DNA from: Candidatus Tectimicrobiota bacterium
GTDB taxonomy: Bacteria > Tectomicrobia > Entotheonellia > Entotheonellales > Entotheonellaceae
Assembly (NCBI GenBank): GCA_026005175.1
Contig: BPKO01000001.1
Location: 682,001-746,000, forward strand
Direction of reading: 5' to 3'
Length of the DNA stretch: 64,000 nt
Shown: in pieces, positions 11,389-19,860 of the stretch
How positions within the stretch are numbered: the first letter of the stretch is position 1
Layout: each line of letters opens with the position of its first letter
Notes under the pieces: model-generated
What the model saw: the letters and a program-made list of their open reading frames with translations, nothing else
The model's database searches: none
Told to the model about the DNA's origin: nothing
Translations under genes and position numbers: made by a program

Positions 11389-11766
11389 TCAGGCTTGCTG
11401 GCGTTGCCAGGCAGCCTTGATCTTCTGGTAGGCTTCTGTCAGGATCTGGGTCAGCTCTGTGGCCGCAGCCAGCTTCTCCGGCTCCGTGGCATGGCGGTCG
11501 GGGTGGCACCGCTTGAGGTAAGCTTTCCACCGCCGCGTCACCTCTTCCAGCGGAGCGCCAAACGGCAAGTCAAGGGCGGCATAGCAGCGCGCCAGTTCCT
11601 CGCTGTAAGGGAGGGAACCGGAGGCGGTGGAGGTTGCCTGCCCCTCGGCCGCTGCGGCAGCAGAAGGAGCGTCCTCCGCTGCGGCCGCAGCATCAGCAGG
11701 GGGGAGGCGCAGCGGCCCCACCTGGGCACGCGCGATGGCTGCCAGGCGTCTCCACCAGCTCGTCAC
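11389..11766 (-). CDS. Small J-domain (DnaJ-like) protein
   Basis: 125 residues with an Ala-rich low-complexity N-terminal linker and a J domain at about residues 60-120. The domain includes CYAALDLPFGAPLEEVTRRW, the diagnostic HPD tripeptide in KRCHPDRHA, and a final helix ILTEAYQKIKAAW. J domains stimulate DnaK ATPase activity. There is no Gly/Phe or zinc-finger region, so this is a class C type co-chaperone with an unknown client. It ends 15 bases upstream of the dehydrogenase start on the same strand. Confidence 0.82.
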   Translation of the reverse strand: MTSWWRRLAAIARAQVGPLRLPPADAAAAAEDAPSAAAAAEGQATSTASGSLPYSEELARCYAALDLPFGAPLEEVTRRWKAYLKRCHPDRHATEPEKLAAATELTQILTEAYQKIKAAWQRQQA

Positions 11767-11863
11767 GGGCGTGGTGCTCCTGCGACACGGCGTCTTTTAT
11801 CGTACCAGAAGCGGCGAGCCGGCAACAGGGTCGTGTCGCTGCGGCGCGCTTGGGGCAAGCGGC

Positions 11864-12565
11864 ATGCGGCTGGTTCTGTTCGACATTGATGGCACCTTGC
11901 TCACCACAGGCGGCGCCGGAGCCGAGGCGATGCGGCGCGCCTTTGCCGACCTTTACGGCATTGCTGACGCCTTGGCCGGCATTCCCATGGCGGGCAACAC
12001 CGACCGGGCCATCGTGCAGGAAGCGCTGCGCAGGCAGCGCTTGCCCTACCACGAGGCCGCGCTGCAGGCCATCGAGCGCCGCTACCTTTATCACTTGCGG
12101 CAGACACTTCAGGAGCCGCACCGGCCGCGCCGGTTGCTCCCAGGCGTGGCGCCGCTGCTTGCCGTTCTCAATGCCCGCCGTGACCTCATCGTTGGCCTGC
12201 TCACCGGCAACTTTGCCGCGGCGGCGCGCCTGAAGCTGGAAGCCTTTGGCATCTGGCACTACTTCCGCGTCGGTGCCTACGGCAGCGATGCCGCCGACCG
12301 CAATGCCCTCTTGCCGCTGGCCCAAGTGCGTGCGTACCGGCTGCTGGGCCAGGCGGTGCCGGCGTCGCAAACGGTGGTCATCGGCGACACCCCGCGCGAC
12401 ATCGCCTGCGCGCGGGCCCACGGCGCTCGCGTTATCGCCGTTGCCACGGGCAGCTATGACCTTGCTACGCTGCGGCAGCATGCGCCTGACCACTGCCTGC
12501 GCGATCTAGGAGATGTCCCGACCGTCGTGCGCCTCATCACCGCCGATGGGCAATCCCCGTCCTAA
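11864..12565 (+). CDS. HAD-family hydrolase (phosphoglycolate phosphatase-like)
   Basis: 233 residues, Rossmann-fold HAD phosphatase. Motif I is LFDIDGTLLTTGGAG with the nucleophile Asp at about residue 7. Motif II Thr is in GLLTGNF. The motif III Lys region follows near LKLEAFGI, and motif IV is VVIGDTPRDIACARAHG. An alpha-helical C1 cap lies between motifs I and II, as in Gph-type enzymes. The ATG at 11864 was chosen because it is two codons before the domain begins. Substrate is unknown; it converges on the luciferase-like gene with a 3-base gap. Confidence 0.87.
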   Translation: MRLVLFDIDGTLLTTGGAGAEAMRRAFADLYGIADALAGIPMAGNTDRAIVQEALRRQRLPYHEAALQAIERRYLYHLRQTLQEPHRPRRLLPGVAPLLAVLNARRDLIVGLLTGNFAAAARLKLEAFGIWHYFRVGAYGSDAADRNALLPLAQVRAYRLLGQAVPASQTVVIGDTPRDIACARAHGARVIAVATGSYDLATLRQHAPDHCLRDLGDVPTVVRLITADGQSPS

Positions 12566-12568
12566 GCC

Positions 12569-13626
12569 CTACTCGATATAGGGCATGACGCGCTCGGCAA
12601 ACAGCGTCATCGAGGCCATCACCTGCGGGTGCGGCAGCAGCCCGCCGGTATTGAACCAGCAGACGAACTGGCCGACGCCAAAGGTCTCCTTCAATGCCTG
12701 GAGGCGGTCGATGCAGTAAGCCGGATCGCCAAAGACCGCACAGCTTTGGCATATTTCCTCGTACGTCAGGCGTTGCAAGCGAGGCGCGCAGCTCCTGCAC
12801 GCGCGACGCTGCGGCGGCGGCCGCCACCGCTTGCGGCGTGCTGTAGAGACGCCGCAAGACCTCGAAGTAGTGCATGATACTGGCTTTGGGCTCTTCCTGG
12901 GCCCCCGCGGCAGCGAGGCCGCCACATGCACAGGGAGCATGAGGGCCACGGCGTCTTGCCGGCGTGGCGTGCCGTGGGGCCTCGAGCAGCTGGGCGTATA
13001 CGGCAAGGTCGTCGCGCAGCCGGGCGCTGGGCACCACCACCGGCGAGCACAGAATGCGCCAGCCGCGCTCCCCCGCGAGGCGAAACGACTCGGAGCTGTT
13101 GCAGGCAATGCGCAGCGGCGGATGGGGCTTCTGGAGCGGCTTGGGCACCACCTGCACGTCGCGGGTAGCGGTAGTACTTTCCTTCGTACGAAAACGCCGT
13201 GGACGTCCAGGCCAGCAAGATGACGTCGAGGGCTTCGAGAAAGCGCTGGCGGCTTTCTTCGAGGGGCACGTTGTAGCCGGCAAAGTGGTGGGGCAGCGAG
13301 CCGCGGCCGGCACCGTACTCCAGGCGGCCGTGGCTGAGCAGATCCAGGGTGGCAGCGTCTTCGGCGTTGCGCAGCGGGTTGTGTAGCGGCAGCAAGTTGA
13401 CGGCGATGCCCAGGCGAATGCGGCGGGTGCGCTGCGACAGGGCACTGGCCACCAGCAGCGGAGAGGGCATAATCGAGAAGTCCGGGTAAAAGTGAAGCTC
13501 GGCCAGCCAGGCCACGTCAAAGCCCAAGGCATCGGCGTGCTGGATCTGGATCATGGTATCTTCATAGCGCTGGAGGGGCGACTGGTGGGAAGCACAGGGG
13601 AGCTGATAGAACGTGGCGAACTGCAT
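12569..13626 (-). pseudogene. Luciferase-like (LLM) flavin-dependent oxidoreductase, several frameshifts
   Basis: TIM-barrel monooxygenase of the bacterial luciferase-like family, about 350 residues when assembled. The first half is intact from ATG 13626 (MQFATFYQLPCASHQS; AWLAELHFYPDFSIMPSPL; GHRSLPHH-type segment at about residues 110-125; YEGKYYRYP). Coding then jumps frame near 13165, near 12990, near 12900 and near 12775, with family-like blocks in each piece (KPHPPLRIACNSSESF; ASIMHYFEVLRRLYSTPQAV; GDPAYCIDRLQAL). Three of the four shifts look like an extra base and one like a missing base. This density of damage is the highest in the window, so either genuine decay or locally poor sequence is possible. 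Confidence 0.8.
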
Positions 13627-13744
13627 GGGCGCTCTCCAGACACGGGGCCACCACCACACCACCGGCGTAGAGCATAAAGGACGGGGCAGCCCCTGTCAAA
13701 AGCGGGGCGTTCTGGCGCGGGGACAGCAGCGAAGGAGGGACGGG

Positions 13745-14692
13745 GTGCAGGCGGATCGGCACCTCCTGGTCGAAGCAGAGGCGGTGTGTGTTGAGGCCGT
13801 GCGGCAGGCCAGCGCCGTCCTCATGGAGTACTTTCGCACGCCGCTGGCCGTCGAGTTCAAAGAAAAAGGCCAGCAGGCGCCGGTGACCGAAGCCGACCGC
13901 CATGCCGAAGCCTTGCTGCGCCGTGCCCTCACGCGCGCGTTTCCGAGCCACGGCATCGTGGCCGAAGAGGACGAGACGGCGGTCAACGCGGCGGCCGACT
14001 ATCTCTGGTTTCTCGATCCCCTGGACGGTACGGCAAACTTTGCCGCCGGTCTGCCGGCGTTTGCCGTCTCGGCCGGGCTCTGCTACCGCGGCACTCCCGT
14101 GCTCGGCGTGATTGCCATTCCCGGAGAGGGCGCAGCGGGAACCTTGCTGCGGGCCCACTGGGGCGGTGGCGCTTACTGCAACGACCGGCGCATTCACGTC
14201 GCCGCGGAGGACGTGCCGGCCGGCACCCAGCTCGTCAGCATGCCTTTTTGGTTCCTGCGGCAGTACCGCCTGCGCCACGGCGCCCAGGTGTGGCGCTGGA
14301 ACGTGCGCGCCCACGGCAGCATTGCTTACGAGCTGGGCTATACCGCCTGCGGCGCCCTCCAGCTGGCCATCATCAGCGGCGCCCGCCTCTGGGACATGGT
14401 CGCCGGGGTGGTCTTGGTCCATGAAGCAGGAGGGATGGCCGTCTTCGGCAACGCGCGGGTGCGCCGCTGGTGCGCTTGGGAGGCCTTTGTGCAGCGGGCC
14501 CTCGACGGCCCGTTTGGGCAAAACCCGGCCGCCTTGCGCGCCTTGCGGGTGCACCTCTTGGCCGGCAATCCCCGCCTGGTGCAGCAGCGGGCGCAGCAGA
14601 TCCGGCTTCGCATGACGCCCTGGCTGCTGCGACAAGTGCGGCGACGCTGGCGGCAGCTCCGGCCACGCCGCACGCAGGCGGCCGACGCCTAA
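13745..14692 (+). CDS. Inositol-monophosphatase-family phosphatase
   Basis: Mg-dependent Li-sensitive-type phosphatase, 315 residues. Metal-site motifs are visible: PVTEADRHAEALLRR, IVAEEDE, FLDPLDGTANFAAGLPAF (about residues 88-105) and the C-terminal LWDMVAGVVLVHEAGG. The start is set at GTG 13745 because AAGGAGG lies five bases upstream; the frame is open further upstream but would overlap the divergent LLM gene. Possible substrates are inositol phosphate, histidinol phosphate or PAP; no specificity marker is visible. The Arg-rich C-terminal tail is unusual. Confidence 0.88.
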   Translation: MQADRHLLVEAEAVCVEAVRQASAVLMEYFRTPLAVEFKEKGQQAPVTEADRHAEALLRRALTRAFPSHGIVAEEDETAVNAAADYLWFLDPLDGTANFAAGLPAFAVSAGLCYRGTPVLGVIAIPGEGAAGTLLRAHWGGGAYCNDRRIHVAAEDVPAGTQLVSMPFWFLRQYRLRHGAQVWRWNVRAHGSIAYELGYTACGALQLAIISGARLWDMVAGVVLVHEAGGMAVFGNARVRRWCAWEAFVQRALDGPFGQNPAALRALRVHLLAGNPRLVQQRAQQIRLRMTPWLLRQVRRRWRQLRPRRTQAADA

Positions 14693-14707
14693 AAGGGCTG
14701 CTGGGTC

Positions 14708-14736
14708 TTGGCAACCCCGCGGCCACCGCGTATACT
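14708..14736 (+). promoter_or_regulatory. Sigma-70-type promoter for enoyl-CoA hydratase gene
   Basis: TTGGCA (14708-14713), a 17-base spacer and TATACT (14731-14736), each 5 of 6 to consensus. This predicts a short leader of about 27 bases before the GTG at 14770. Confidence 0.65.
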
Positions 14737-14769
14737 GCGGCGACAACGCGGAGCGAAGAGGGGACAACC

Positions 14770-15591
14770 GTGACGTATCAGACTATCCGTTTTGAAAAGC
14801 GCGACGGCATCGGCTACCTGACCCTCAACCGGCCGGAGAAGCTCAACGCCATCAACCGGCAGATGCTGGCCGAGCTGCGCCACGTCTTGGCCGCCATTGA
14901 CAAGGACCCCGAGGTGGGGGTGGTGATCCTGACCGGGGCCGGGCGCGCCTTCTCGGCCGGCTTTGACATCAGCCACGAGGGCGAAGAGCGGGAAATCTAC
15001 GAGCGGCAGCCCGACGAGTGGCGCGAGCACCTCAAAGAAGACATCGACACGTTTTTGATGATTTGGAACCTGGGCAAACCGGTGATCGCCGCCATCAACG
15101 GCTATGCCCTCGCCGGGGCGTGTGAGCTGGCCCAAGTCTGCGACATCAAAATTGCCTCTGAGCGGGCGGTGCTCGGCGAGCCCGAGATCCGCTTTGGCAC
15201 CGGGCCGCCCCTGCTCATCACCCCCTTTAGCGTTGGGCTGGCCAAGGCCAAAGAGCTGCTCCTTACCGGCGACACCATCGATGCCTACGAAGCCCAGCGC
15301 CTGGGCATGATCAACCGTGTCGTGCCGCACGAGCAGCTCATGGCCGAGTGCGAGCGGCTGGCCCGCAAGCTGCTGAAGATCCCGCAGGTGGGCCTGAAGA
15401 TGACCAAAATCGCGGTCAACCGCGCCCTAGAGGGGATGGGGTTTTTGCAGGCCATCCAGCACAACCTCGAGCTGGTGGTGCACTTTGACACCACCCGCAC
15501 CCCCGAGCAGGAGACCTTCAACCGCATCCGGGCCGAGCGGGGCCTGCGGGCTGCCCTGGACTGGCGTGACGCGCGCTTTCGCGAGGACTAA
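14770..15591 (+). CDS. Enoyl-CoA hydratase/isomerase (crotonase) family protein
   Basis: 273 residues of the crotonase superfamily, acting on CoA thioesters. It shows LTLNRPEKLNAINRQML near the start, the oxyanion-hole segment AGRAFSAGFDIS (about residues 58-69), KPVIAAINGYALAGACELA (about 101-119) and EPEIRFGTGPPLLI. The usual catalytic Glu positions of hydratases lie in ACELAQVCD and GEPEIRFG. GTG at 14770 is used as start; it lies just after the predicted promoter, with a GAAGAGGGG-like ribosome site. It stands alone, so the pathway is undetermined. Confidence 0.9.
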   Translation: MTYQTIRFEKRDGIGYLTLNRPEKLNAINRQMLAELRHVLAAIDKDPEVGVVILTGAGRAFSAGFDISHEGEEREIYERQPDEWREHLKEDIDTFLMIWNLGKPVIAAINGYALAGACELAQVCDIKIASERAVLGEPEIRFGTGPPLLITPFSVGLAKAKELLLTGDTIDAYEAQRLGMINRVVPHEQLMAECERLARKLLKIPQVGLKMTKIAVNRALEGMGFLQAIQHNLELVVHFDTTRTPEQETFNRIRAERGLRAALDWRDARFRED

Positions 15592-15611
15592 GCCCTGGGC
15601 GGGGCCTCCTT

Positions 15612-15905
15612 TTACGTGGACGCCCCGCCGGGGCGCTGCGCAGCCTCTTTTTGCAAGTTGGCCAGCACCTCGCGCGCCTCGGCTTCCGAAAGACGGCTCA
15701 TTTTGCTCGTCAGCTTCTGCAGCTCCTCCGGGGGCACTTCGGCATCGAGCCAGGCGTCGAGCACCGACTTGCGGATGCGCCAGCGGCCGTCGATTTTCTC
15801 GCCGGCCAGCTCGCCGCTTTCGAGCAGTTCGTAGATGGCTTCGATTTTCAACCCCGTGTAGTCGGCTGCCTGCCAGGGGGAGAGAAACATCTCGGTTCTG
15901 CGCAT
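15612..15905 (-). CDS. Small helix-turn-helix (excisionase/MerR-type) DNA-binding protein
   Basis: 97 residues. The first 55 form a MerR-like/HTH_17 winged helix: SPWQAADYTGLKIEAIYELL, then EKIDGRWRIRKSVLDAWLDA. A short charged helical tail follows (LTSKMSRLSEAEAREVLANL). Such domains bind DNA in excisionases and small regulators. No integrase, att site or phage gene is near, so a recombination role is not supported. A good ribosome site (AAGGAGGAGT) precedes the ATG. Confidence 0.75.
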   Translation of the reverse strand: MRRTEMFLSPWQAADYTGLKIEAIYELLESGELAGEKIDGRWRIRKSVLDAWLDAEVPPEELQKLTSKMSRLSEAEAREVLANLQKEAAQRPGGAST

Positions 15906-15967
15906 GCGTGACTCCTCCTTACCTCCCCGGGGACGGCCGCGTCGACGCCGCGGCGGGATGGGGTGGG

Positions 15968-16357
15968 CTAGCCCTGCAGCGCTTCCTGAATGGCGGTATG
16001 GATGAGCTGGGACTTCTTGCGGCTGCCAAAGAAGCCCACCCGCACCCCCACCACGGTGCTACGTTCCCCCAGGGGCTTGAGCTGCACTTTGACCGGCGTG
16101 CCGTCGGCCCGATAGGCAAGAATTTCGCCGCCTAGGGCATCCATGTGCTGCTTTTCCACCCGCAGGCGTAACTTTTCCATGGCTTCGAGCGCCGCCGGCC
16201 ATACCTGGTCAATGGTGAGCGTATAAGTCGCTTTTAGCTCTCCGGTTACGTATGTGTAGGTTCCCACCCCGGCGCCAGCACCCACGCCCACCGCGGTGGG
16301 CACGCAGCCACCGGCGAGAATGGCGAGAGCGAGAACCCCCCACGCGCTTCGTTTCAT
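15968..16357 (-). CDS. DUF3568-type lipoprotein
   Basis: 129 residues. A lipoprotein signal peptide is clear: MKRSAWGVLALAILAGGC, with the lipobox LAGGC placing the acylated Cys at about residue 18. The mature part starts with a Gly/Val-rich stretch (TAVGVGAGAGVGTYTYVTG), then a compact domain (YTLTIDQVWPAALEAMEKL; VGVRVGFFGSRKKSQLIHTA) matching small DUF3568-like envelope proteins. ATG 16357 follows GAGGAGGAG. Function unknown; probably anchored in the outer or inner membrane facing the periplasm. Confidence 0.75.
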   Translation of the reverse strand: MKRSAWGVLALAILAGGCVPTAVGVGAGAGVGTYTYVTGELKATYTLTIDQVWPAALEAMEKLRLRVEKQHMDALGGEILAYRADGTPVKVQLKPLGERSTVVGVRVGFFGSRKKSQLIHTAIQEALQG

Positions 16358-16456
16358 AGCTCCTCCTCGCTGCGGGCGCCTGTACCAGCCAGGCCTGCGC
16401 CTTGCCGACCGGGGTGATTGTAGCACAGAGTTCGGCCTCCCTGGGTGGGGGCCGGC

Positions 16457-16485
16457 TTGTTTTTCGCCTTGGCGTGTGCTACGAT
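16457..16485 (+). promoter_or_regulatory. Sigma-70-type promoter for larC-like gene
   Basis: TTGTTT (16457-16462), 17-base spacer, TACGAT (16480-16485). It is followed by AGAGGAGG at 16498-16505 and the GTG start at 16512. Confidence 0.5.
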
Positions 16486-16511
16486 GTGCCGTGCGCCAGA
16501 GGAGGCTAGAA

Positions 16512-17280
16512 GTGCGTCTTGCTTACTTTGACTGCTTTGCCGGCATCAGCGGCGACATGACCCTGGGGGCGCTCGTCGACGCCGGGGTCGACCTTGACTG
16601 GCTGCGGGCCGAGCTGGCAAAGTTGCCGCTCCGTGGCTACCGCCTGGAGGCCAACGTCGTGACCCGTGCCGGGCTGCGGGGCACGAAAGTTGACGTCGTC
16701 GTCGAGGCTGCCGACCAGCCCCGGCGTCACTACACTGAGATCGTCGCTTTGCTGCGCGACAGCGCCCTGCCGCCGGCGGTGCAGGGCCAAAGCCCTCGAA
16801 GTTTTTCGCCGCTTAGGCAGCGTGGAAGCGGCGCTGCACCACGTCTGCCTCGAAGCAGTACACTTTCATGAAGTGGGGGCAGTGGACGCCATTGTCGATG
16901 TGGTGGGGGCGCTGCTTGGCCTGCACGCCTTGCACGTCGACGCCGTCATGGCCTCGCCGGTGAACGTGGGCAGCGGGCGGGTCCGCACCGCGCACGGCTG
17001 GCTTCCTGTACCAGCGCCCGCCACCCTCGAACTGCTCAAAGGATGCCCGGTTTACGCGGGTGAGGTGGCCTTGGAGCTGGCCACCCCCACGGGCGCCGCC
17101 TTGCTGACCACCCTGGCGCAGCACTTTGGTCCCCTGCCTCCCATGCGCGTCGAGCGTATCGGCTACGGGGCCGGCCACCACGACCCGGCCGGCTTTCCTA
17201 ACCTCCTGCGCCTGATCCTGGGAGAGAGCACGGCGCCGGCTACCCCGCCCGTTCTCCCTGCGCACGCCCCTGCGTCCTAG
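16512..17280 (+). CDS. larC: LarC N-terminal domain protein (Ni-pincer cofactor nickel insertion family), one frameshift
   Basis: LarC inserts nickel into the pyridinium-bisthiocarboxylate cofactor of lactate racemase-type enzymes. The N-terminus LAYFDCFAGISGDMTLGALV and the block VHFHEVGAVDAIVDVVGALL are diagnostic; PVPAPATLELLKG and ELATPTGAALLTTLA follow. The frame changes at a GGG run (16784-16786): removing one G joins PPAVQ to AKALEVFRRLGS. Joined length is about 255 residues. It stops after the N-terminal (LarC1) domain and no C-terminal LarC2 domain is encoded downstream, where the convergent MFS gene overlaps by 41 bases. Some bacteria split LarC, but a missing C-domain leaves activity uncertain. 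Confidence 0.85.
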
Positions 17281-18913
17281 CTGCTTCTCCGGCTTCCCGC
17301 ACGCGGGGAGCAGAAGGCGGCGCCGCCGCACGGGCAGGCTGCGGCGGGTGCCTGAGCCACTTCCAGCAGCGCTCATCAACCAGCAAGGCAGGCACGAGGG
17401 CCGCAACGGCCAGCAAGGCATTGAACAGGAAGTAGTCCTGCCACGCCGCGGTGCCTGCTTCGGCCAGAAGCTGCTGCTGCACCAAGGCCATGGCCTTGCT
17501 CGGCACCGTTGCCGGCACCTCCCCGGCGTTTGCAAGCACCAGGTGGAGTTCCTGCACCATGCCGGCCACCCCTGCGGCATCAAGCGGGGTTTCCTCGGCA
17601 TACCGCTGCGTGTAGTAGTGGTAGCGGGAGTCCCAAAGCACCGCCGCCACTGCCGGTCCCATGGTGTTGGCGATGCTGCGCAGCAGCCCCAGGAGCCCGG
17701 AAGCCATCATGACTTGGTGCTCGGGCAAGGCGCGCAGCGCCGTTAAGTTGTTGGGCGAAATGATCAGGCCTTCGGCAATGAAGCGATAAATGAGAAAGGT
17801 AGCAATCACCAGCGAGGTAGCCAGTTCGTTGATCCCCGCATACGCGATGAACGTCCCGGCATACAGGATCAGCCCCCCCACCACGAGCAGCTGCGGCGAG
17901 AGCCAGTCCGAAAGGCGTCCGGCAAAGAGGACCGCCAGGCCGTAGATGCAAAAGGCCGGCGCCATCGTCCAGGCCACCAGGAGCGGCGGGAAGCCCAGCA
18001 TGCGCTGCATGAGCACCGGCAGCATGGGTCCGGTGCTGCGAAAGGCCATGGTGGTGAGAAACAGGACCACGGTGGCCATGATGAAGGGGATAGAGCGGAA
18101 GAGGCGCAGCTCGACCAGGGGTTCGGGGTGGCGGAGCTCGATGACCACGAAGAGGATGCCGGTGAGCCCAGCGACGACAAACAGCGTCAAGATGTACTGC
18201 GAATCCCAGCCTTCGCGATTTCCCTGGCTCAGAGCCAGCAGCAGCGTAGTCACCGCCACCGCCATGCTCAGCAGGCCGTAGAGGTCCAGCCGCCGCCGCT
18301 CCGGGCGGCGCAGCGGCGGCAGCAGCCACCAGGCCAGCAGCAAGCCGCCGCCGCCCAGTGGCAAGATCATCGAGTAGATGACCCGCCAGGAAGCGAATTC
18401 GAGCAAGTACCCGCCCATCAGGGGGCCCACCGCCGGGCCGATCGACCACCCGAGCAGGGAGAGCGCCAGGGCCAAGCCGCGCTGGCGCGGCGGAAAGATC
18501 TGGTAAAAGATGGCCATCGACAGCGGCGGGATCATGCCGCCTCCGGCCCCGGTAAGGATGCGAAACACCAGCAGCGACGCCCAATCCCAGGCCAAGGCGC
18601 TGCCCAGAGTTCCCACGCAGAACGTCCCCAAGCAGGCCAGATAAAGCCCCCGGGGGCCCAGGACGCCGCTCAACCAGCCCAGCATAGGAATGGTAATCGT
18701 GCGGGCAATGCCAAAGGCGGTGAGCACCCAGTGCACCTGGTAGAGCTCAACGCGCAGGCTGGTCATGAGGTCAGCCAGGATGAGGTTGGTGGTCGAAGCA
18801 TTGATGGCAAAAGCGATCAGCCCCATGCCCAGCAACCCGGCGGTGAGCCACCGCTCTCGGGGCCGCAGCGGGGCAAGGGTAGTCGCCGCGGAAGTGCCTG
18901 CACCGGTTGTCAT
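17240..18913 (-). CDS. MFS transporter, DHA2 (EmrB/QacA-like) family
   Basis: 557 residues with about 14 hydrophobic segments, typical of DHA2 proton-driven drug or metabolite exporters. Family-like motifs include GWLSGVLGPRGLYL (motif A region), FRILTGAGGGMIPPLSMAIF and the motif C region LLGWSIGPAVGPLMGGYLL. An unusual hydrophilic insert near residues 450-500 (AGVAGMVQELHLVLANAG) and a long charged C-terminus follow. ATG 18913 is preceded by AGGAAAGG; an in-frame ATG 60 bases upstream is less likely. It is divergent from fabI. Confidence 0.88.
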   Translation of the reverse strand: MTTGAGTSAATTLAPLRPRERWLTAGLLGMGLIAFAINASTTNLILADLMTSLRVELYQVHWVLTAFGIARTITIPMLGWLSGVLGPRGLYLACLGTFCVGTLGSALAWDWASLLVFRILTGAGGGMIPPLSMAIFYQIFPPRQRGLALALSLLGWSIGPAVGPLMGGYLLEFASWRVIYSMILPLGGGGLLLAWWLLPPLRRPERRRLDLYGLLSMAVAVTTLLLALSQGNREGWDSQYILTLFVVAGLTGILFVVIELRHPEPLVELRLFRSIPFIMATVVLFLTTMAFRSTGPMLPVLMQRMLGFPPLLVAWTMAPAFCIYGLAVLFAGRLSDWLSPQLLVVGGLILYAGTFIAYAGINELATSLVIATFLIYRFIAEGLIISPNNLTALRALPEHQVMMASGLLGLLRSIANTMGPAVAAVLWDSRYHYYTQRYAEETPLDAAGVAGMVQELHLVLANAGEVPATVPSKAMALVQQQLLAEAGTAAWQDYFLFNALLAVAALVPALLVDERCWKWLRHPPQPARAAAPPSAPRVREAGEAARTQGRAQGERAG

Positions 18914-18977
18914 GGCCAGCCTTTCCTGCCACAGGACGCCTCCTGTTATACCCAAGCGCCGCCGCGCTGGCAATCGA

Positions 18978-19006
18978 TTGACCTAAGGGCGCGCCCTTTT
19001 TATAGT
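18978..19006 (+). promoter_or_regulatory. fabI promoter with palindrome in spacer
   Basis: TTGACC (18978-18983), 17-base spacer, TATAGT (19001-19006). The spacer holds the perfect 14-base palindrome AAGGGCGCGCCCTT (18985-18998), positioned like a repressor operator. The site lies between the divergent MFS and fabI genes. Confidence 0.6.
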
Positions 19007-19083
19007 CAAAGAGGCGCACAGGCGCGGCACTTCCTTGCCCCCTGCGAGGCGCGCGCCACAATCCAGGTTGGAGGGACTCATCC

Positions 19084-19860
19084 GTGGATGCTCTACAGCT
19101 TAAAGGAAAAACGGCGCTGGTGGTGGGCATCGCCAACCGCTGGTCCATTGCCTATGCCATTGCCCAGCAGCTACAAGCGCACGGCGTCAGGCTTGCCGTG
19201 ACTTACCAGAACGAACGGGTCGCCGCCGAGGTACACAAGCTCACCGCCGCCTGGCCCAACACCCTCCTTTTGCCTTGCGAGCTCACCGACGAAGCCCAGA
19301 TCGACGCCGTGTTTGCCCGCCTTCGAGACGAGTTTGGCCAGCTCAACCATCTCATCCACTGCGTTGCTTTTGCCGAACGTGCCGATCTGCAAGGGGCTTT
19401 CCGCGCCATCTCGCGCCAGGGATTTCGCACCGCGCTTGACATCAGCGTTTACTCCTTGCTGGCCTTGGCGCAGCGCGCCGTCTCCCTCATGCCGCCCCAG
19501 CAAAGCAGCATCCTGACCCTGACGTACATGGCCAGCGAGCGCGTGGTGCCCAACTACAACGTCATGGCCCTGGCCAAGGCGGCGCTGGAAAACGCCGTGC
19601 GCTATCTCGCCAACGACCTCGGCCCTCTGGGCATCCGGGTCAACGCCATCTCCGCCGGCCCGGTGCGCACGGCTTCGGCGCGGGCCATCGCCGGCTTTAC
19701 CGAGATGCTCAAGCAGCACGCCGAAAAGGCCCCCTTGCGGCGCAACATCACCGCTGAGGAAGTGGGCAAAGCGGCGCTTTACTTGTGTAGCGACTTGGCC
19801 AGCGGCGTCACCGGCACCGTCCACTTCGTCGATGCCGGCTACCACATCCTGGGGGTGTAA
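19084..19860 (+). CDS. fabI: Enoyl-[acyl-carrier-protein] reductase FabI
   Basis: NADH-dependent reductase for the last step of each fatty-acid elongation cycle, 258 residues, SDR fold. The cofactor loop is ALVVGIANRWSIAYAIAQ, which has the FabI-type spacing. Catalytic Tyr and Lys lie in NYNVMALAKAALE, with the second conserved Tyr upstream in LTYMASERVVP. The C-terminus has ISAGPVRTASARAI and VTGTVHFVDAGYHILGV, typical of FabI. It starts at GTG 19084 after TTGGAGGG. Triclosan/isoniazid-type inhibitors target this family. A start of the next MFS gene may overlap its end. Confidence 0.95.
   Translation: MDALQLKGKTALVVGIANRWSIAYAIAQQLQAHGVRLAVTYQNERVAAEVHKLTAAWPNTLLLPCELTDEAQIDAVFARLRDEFGQLNHLIHCVAFAERADLQGAFRAISRQGFRTALDISVYSLLALAQRAVSLMPPQQSSILTLTYMASERVVPNYNVMALAKAALENAVRYLANDLGPLGIRVNAISAGPVRTASARAIAGFTEMLKQHAEKAPLRRNITAEEVGKAALYLCSDLASGVTGTVHFVDAGYHILGV

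Noticed and set aside
15612-15905. Prophage or integrative element marked by excisionase-like HTH
   Set aside because: No integrase, att repeats or phage genes nearby; a second such HTH at 50331 is in an ExeA operon.
16512-17280. Programmed ribosomal frameshift in larC
   Set aside because: The known larC frameshift joins LarC1 to LarC2; here the shift is inside LarC1 at a GGG run, like other likely sequence errors.
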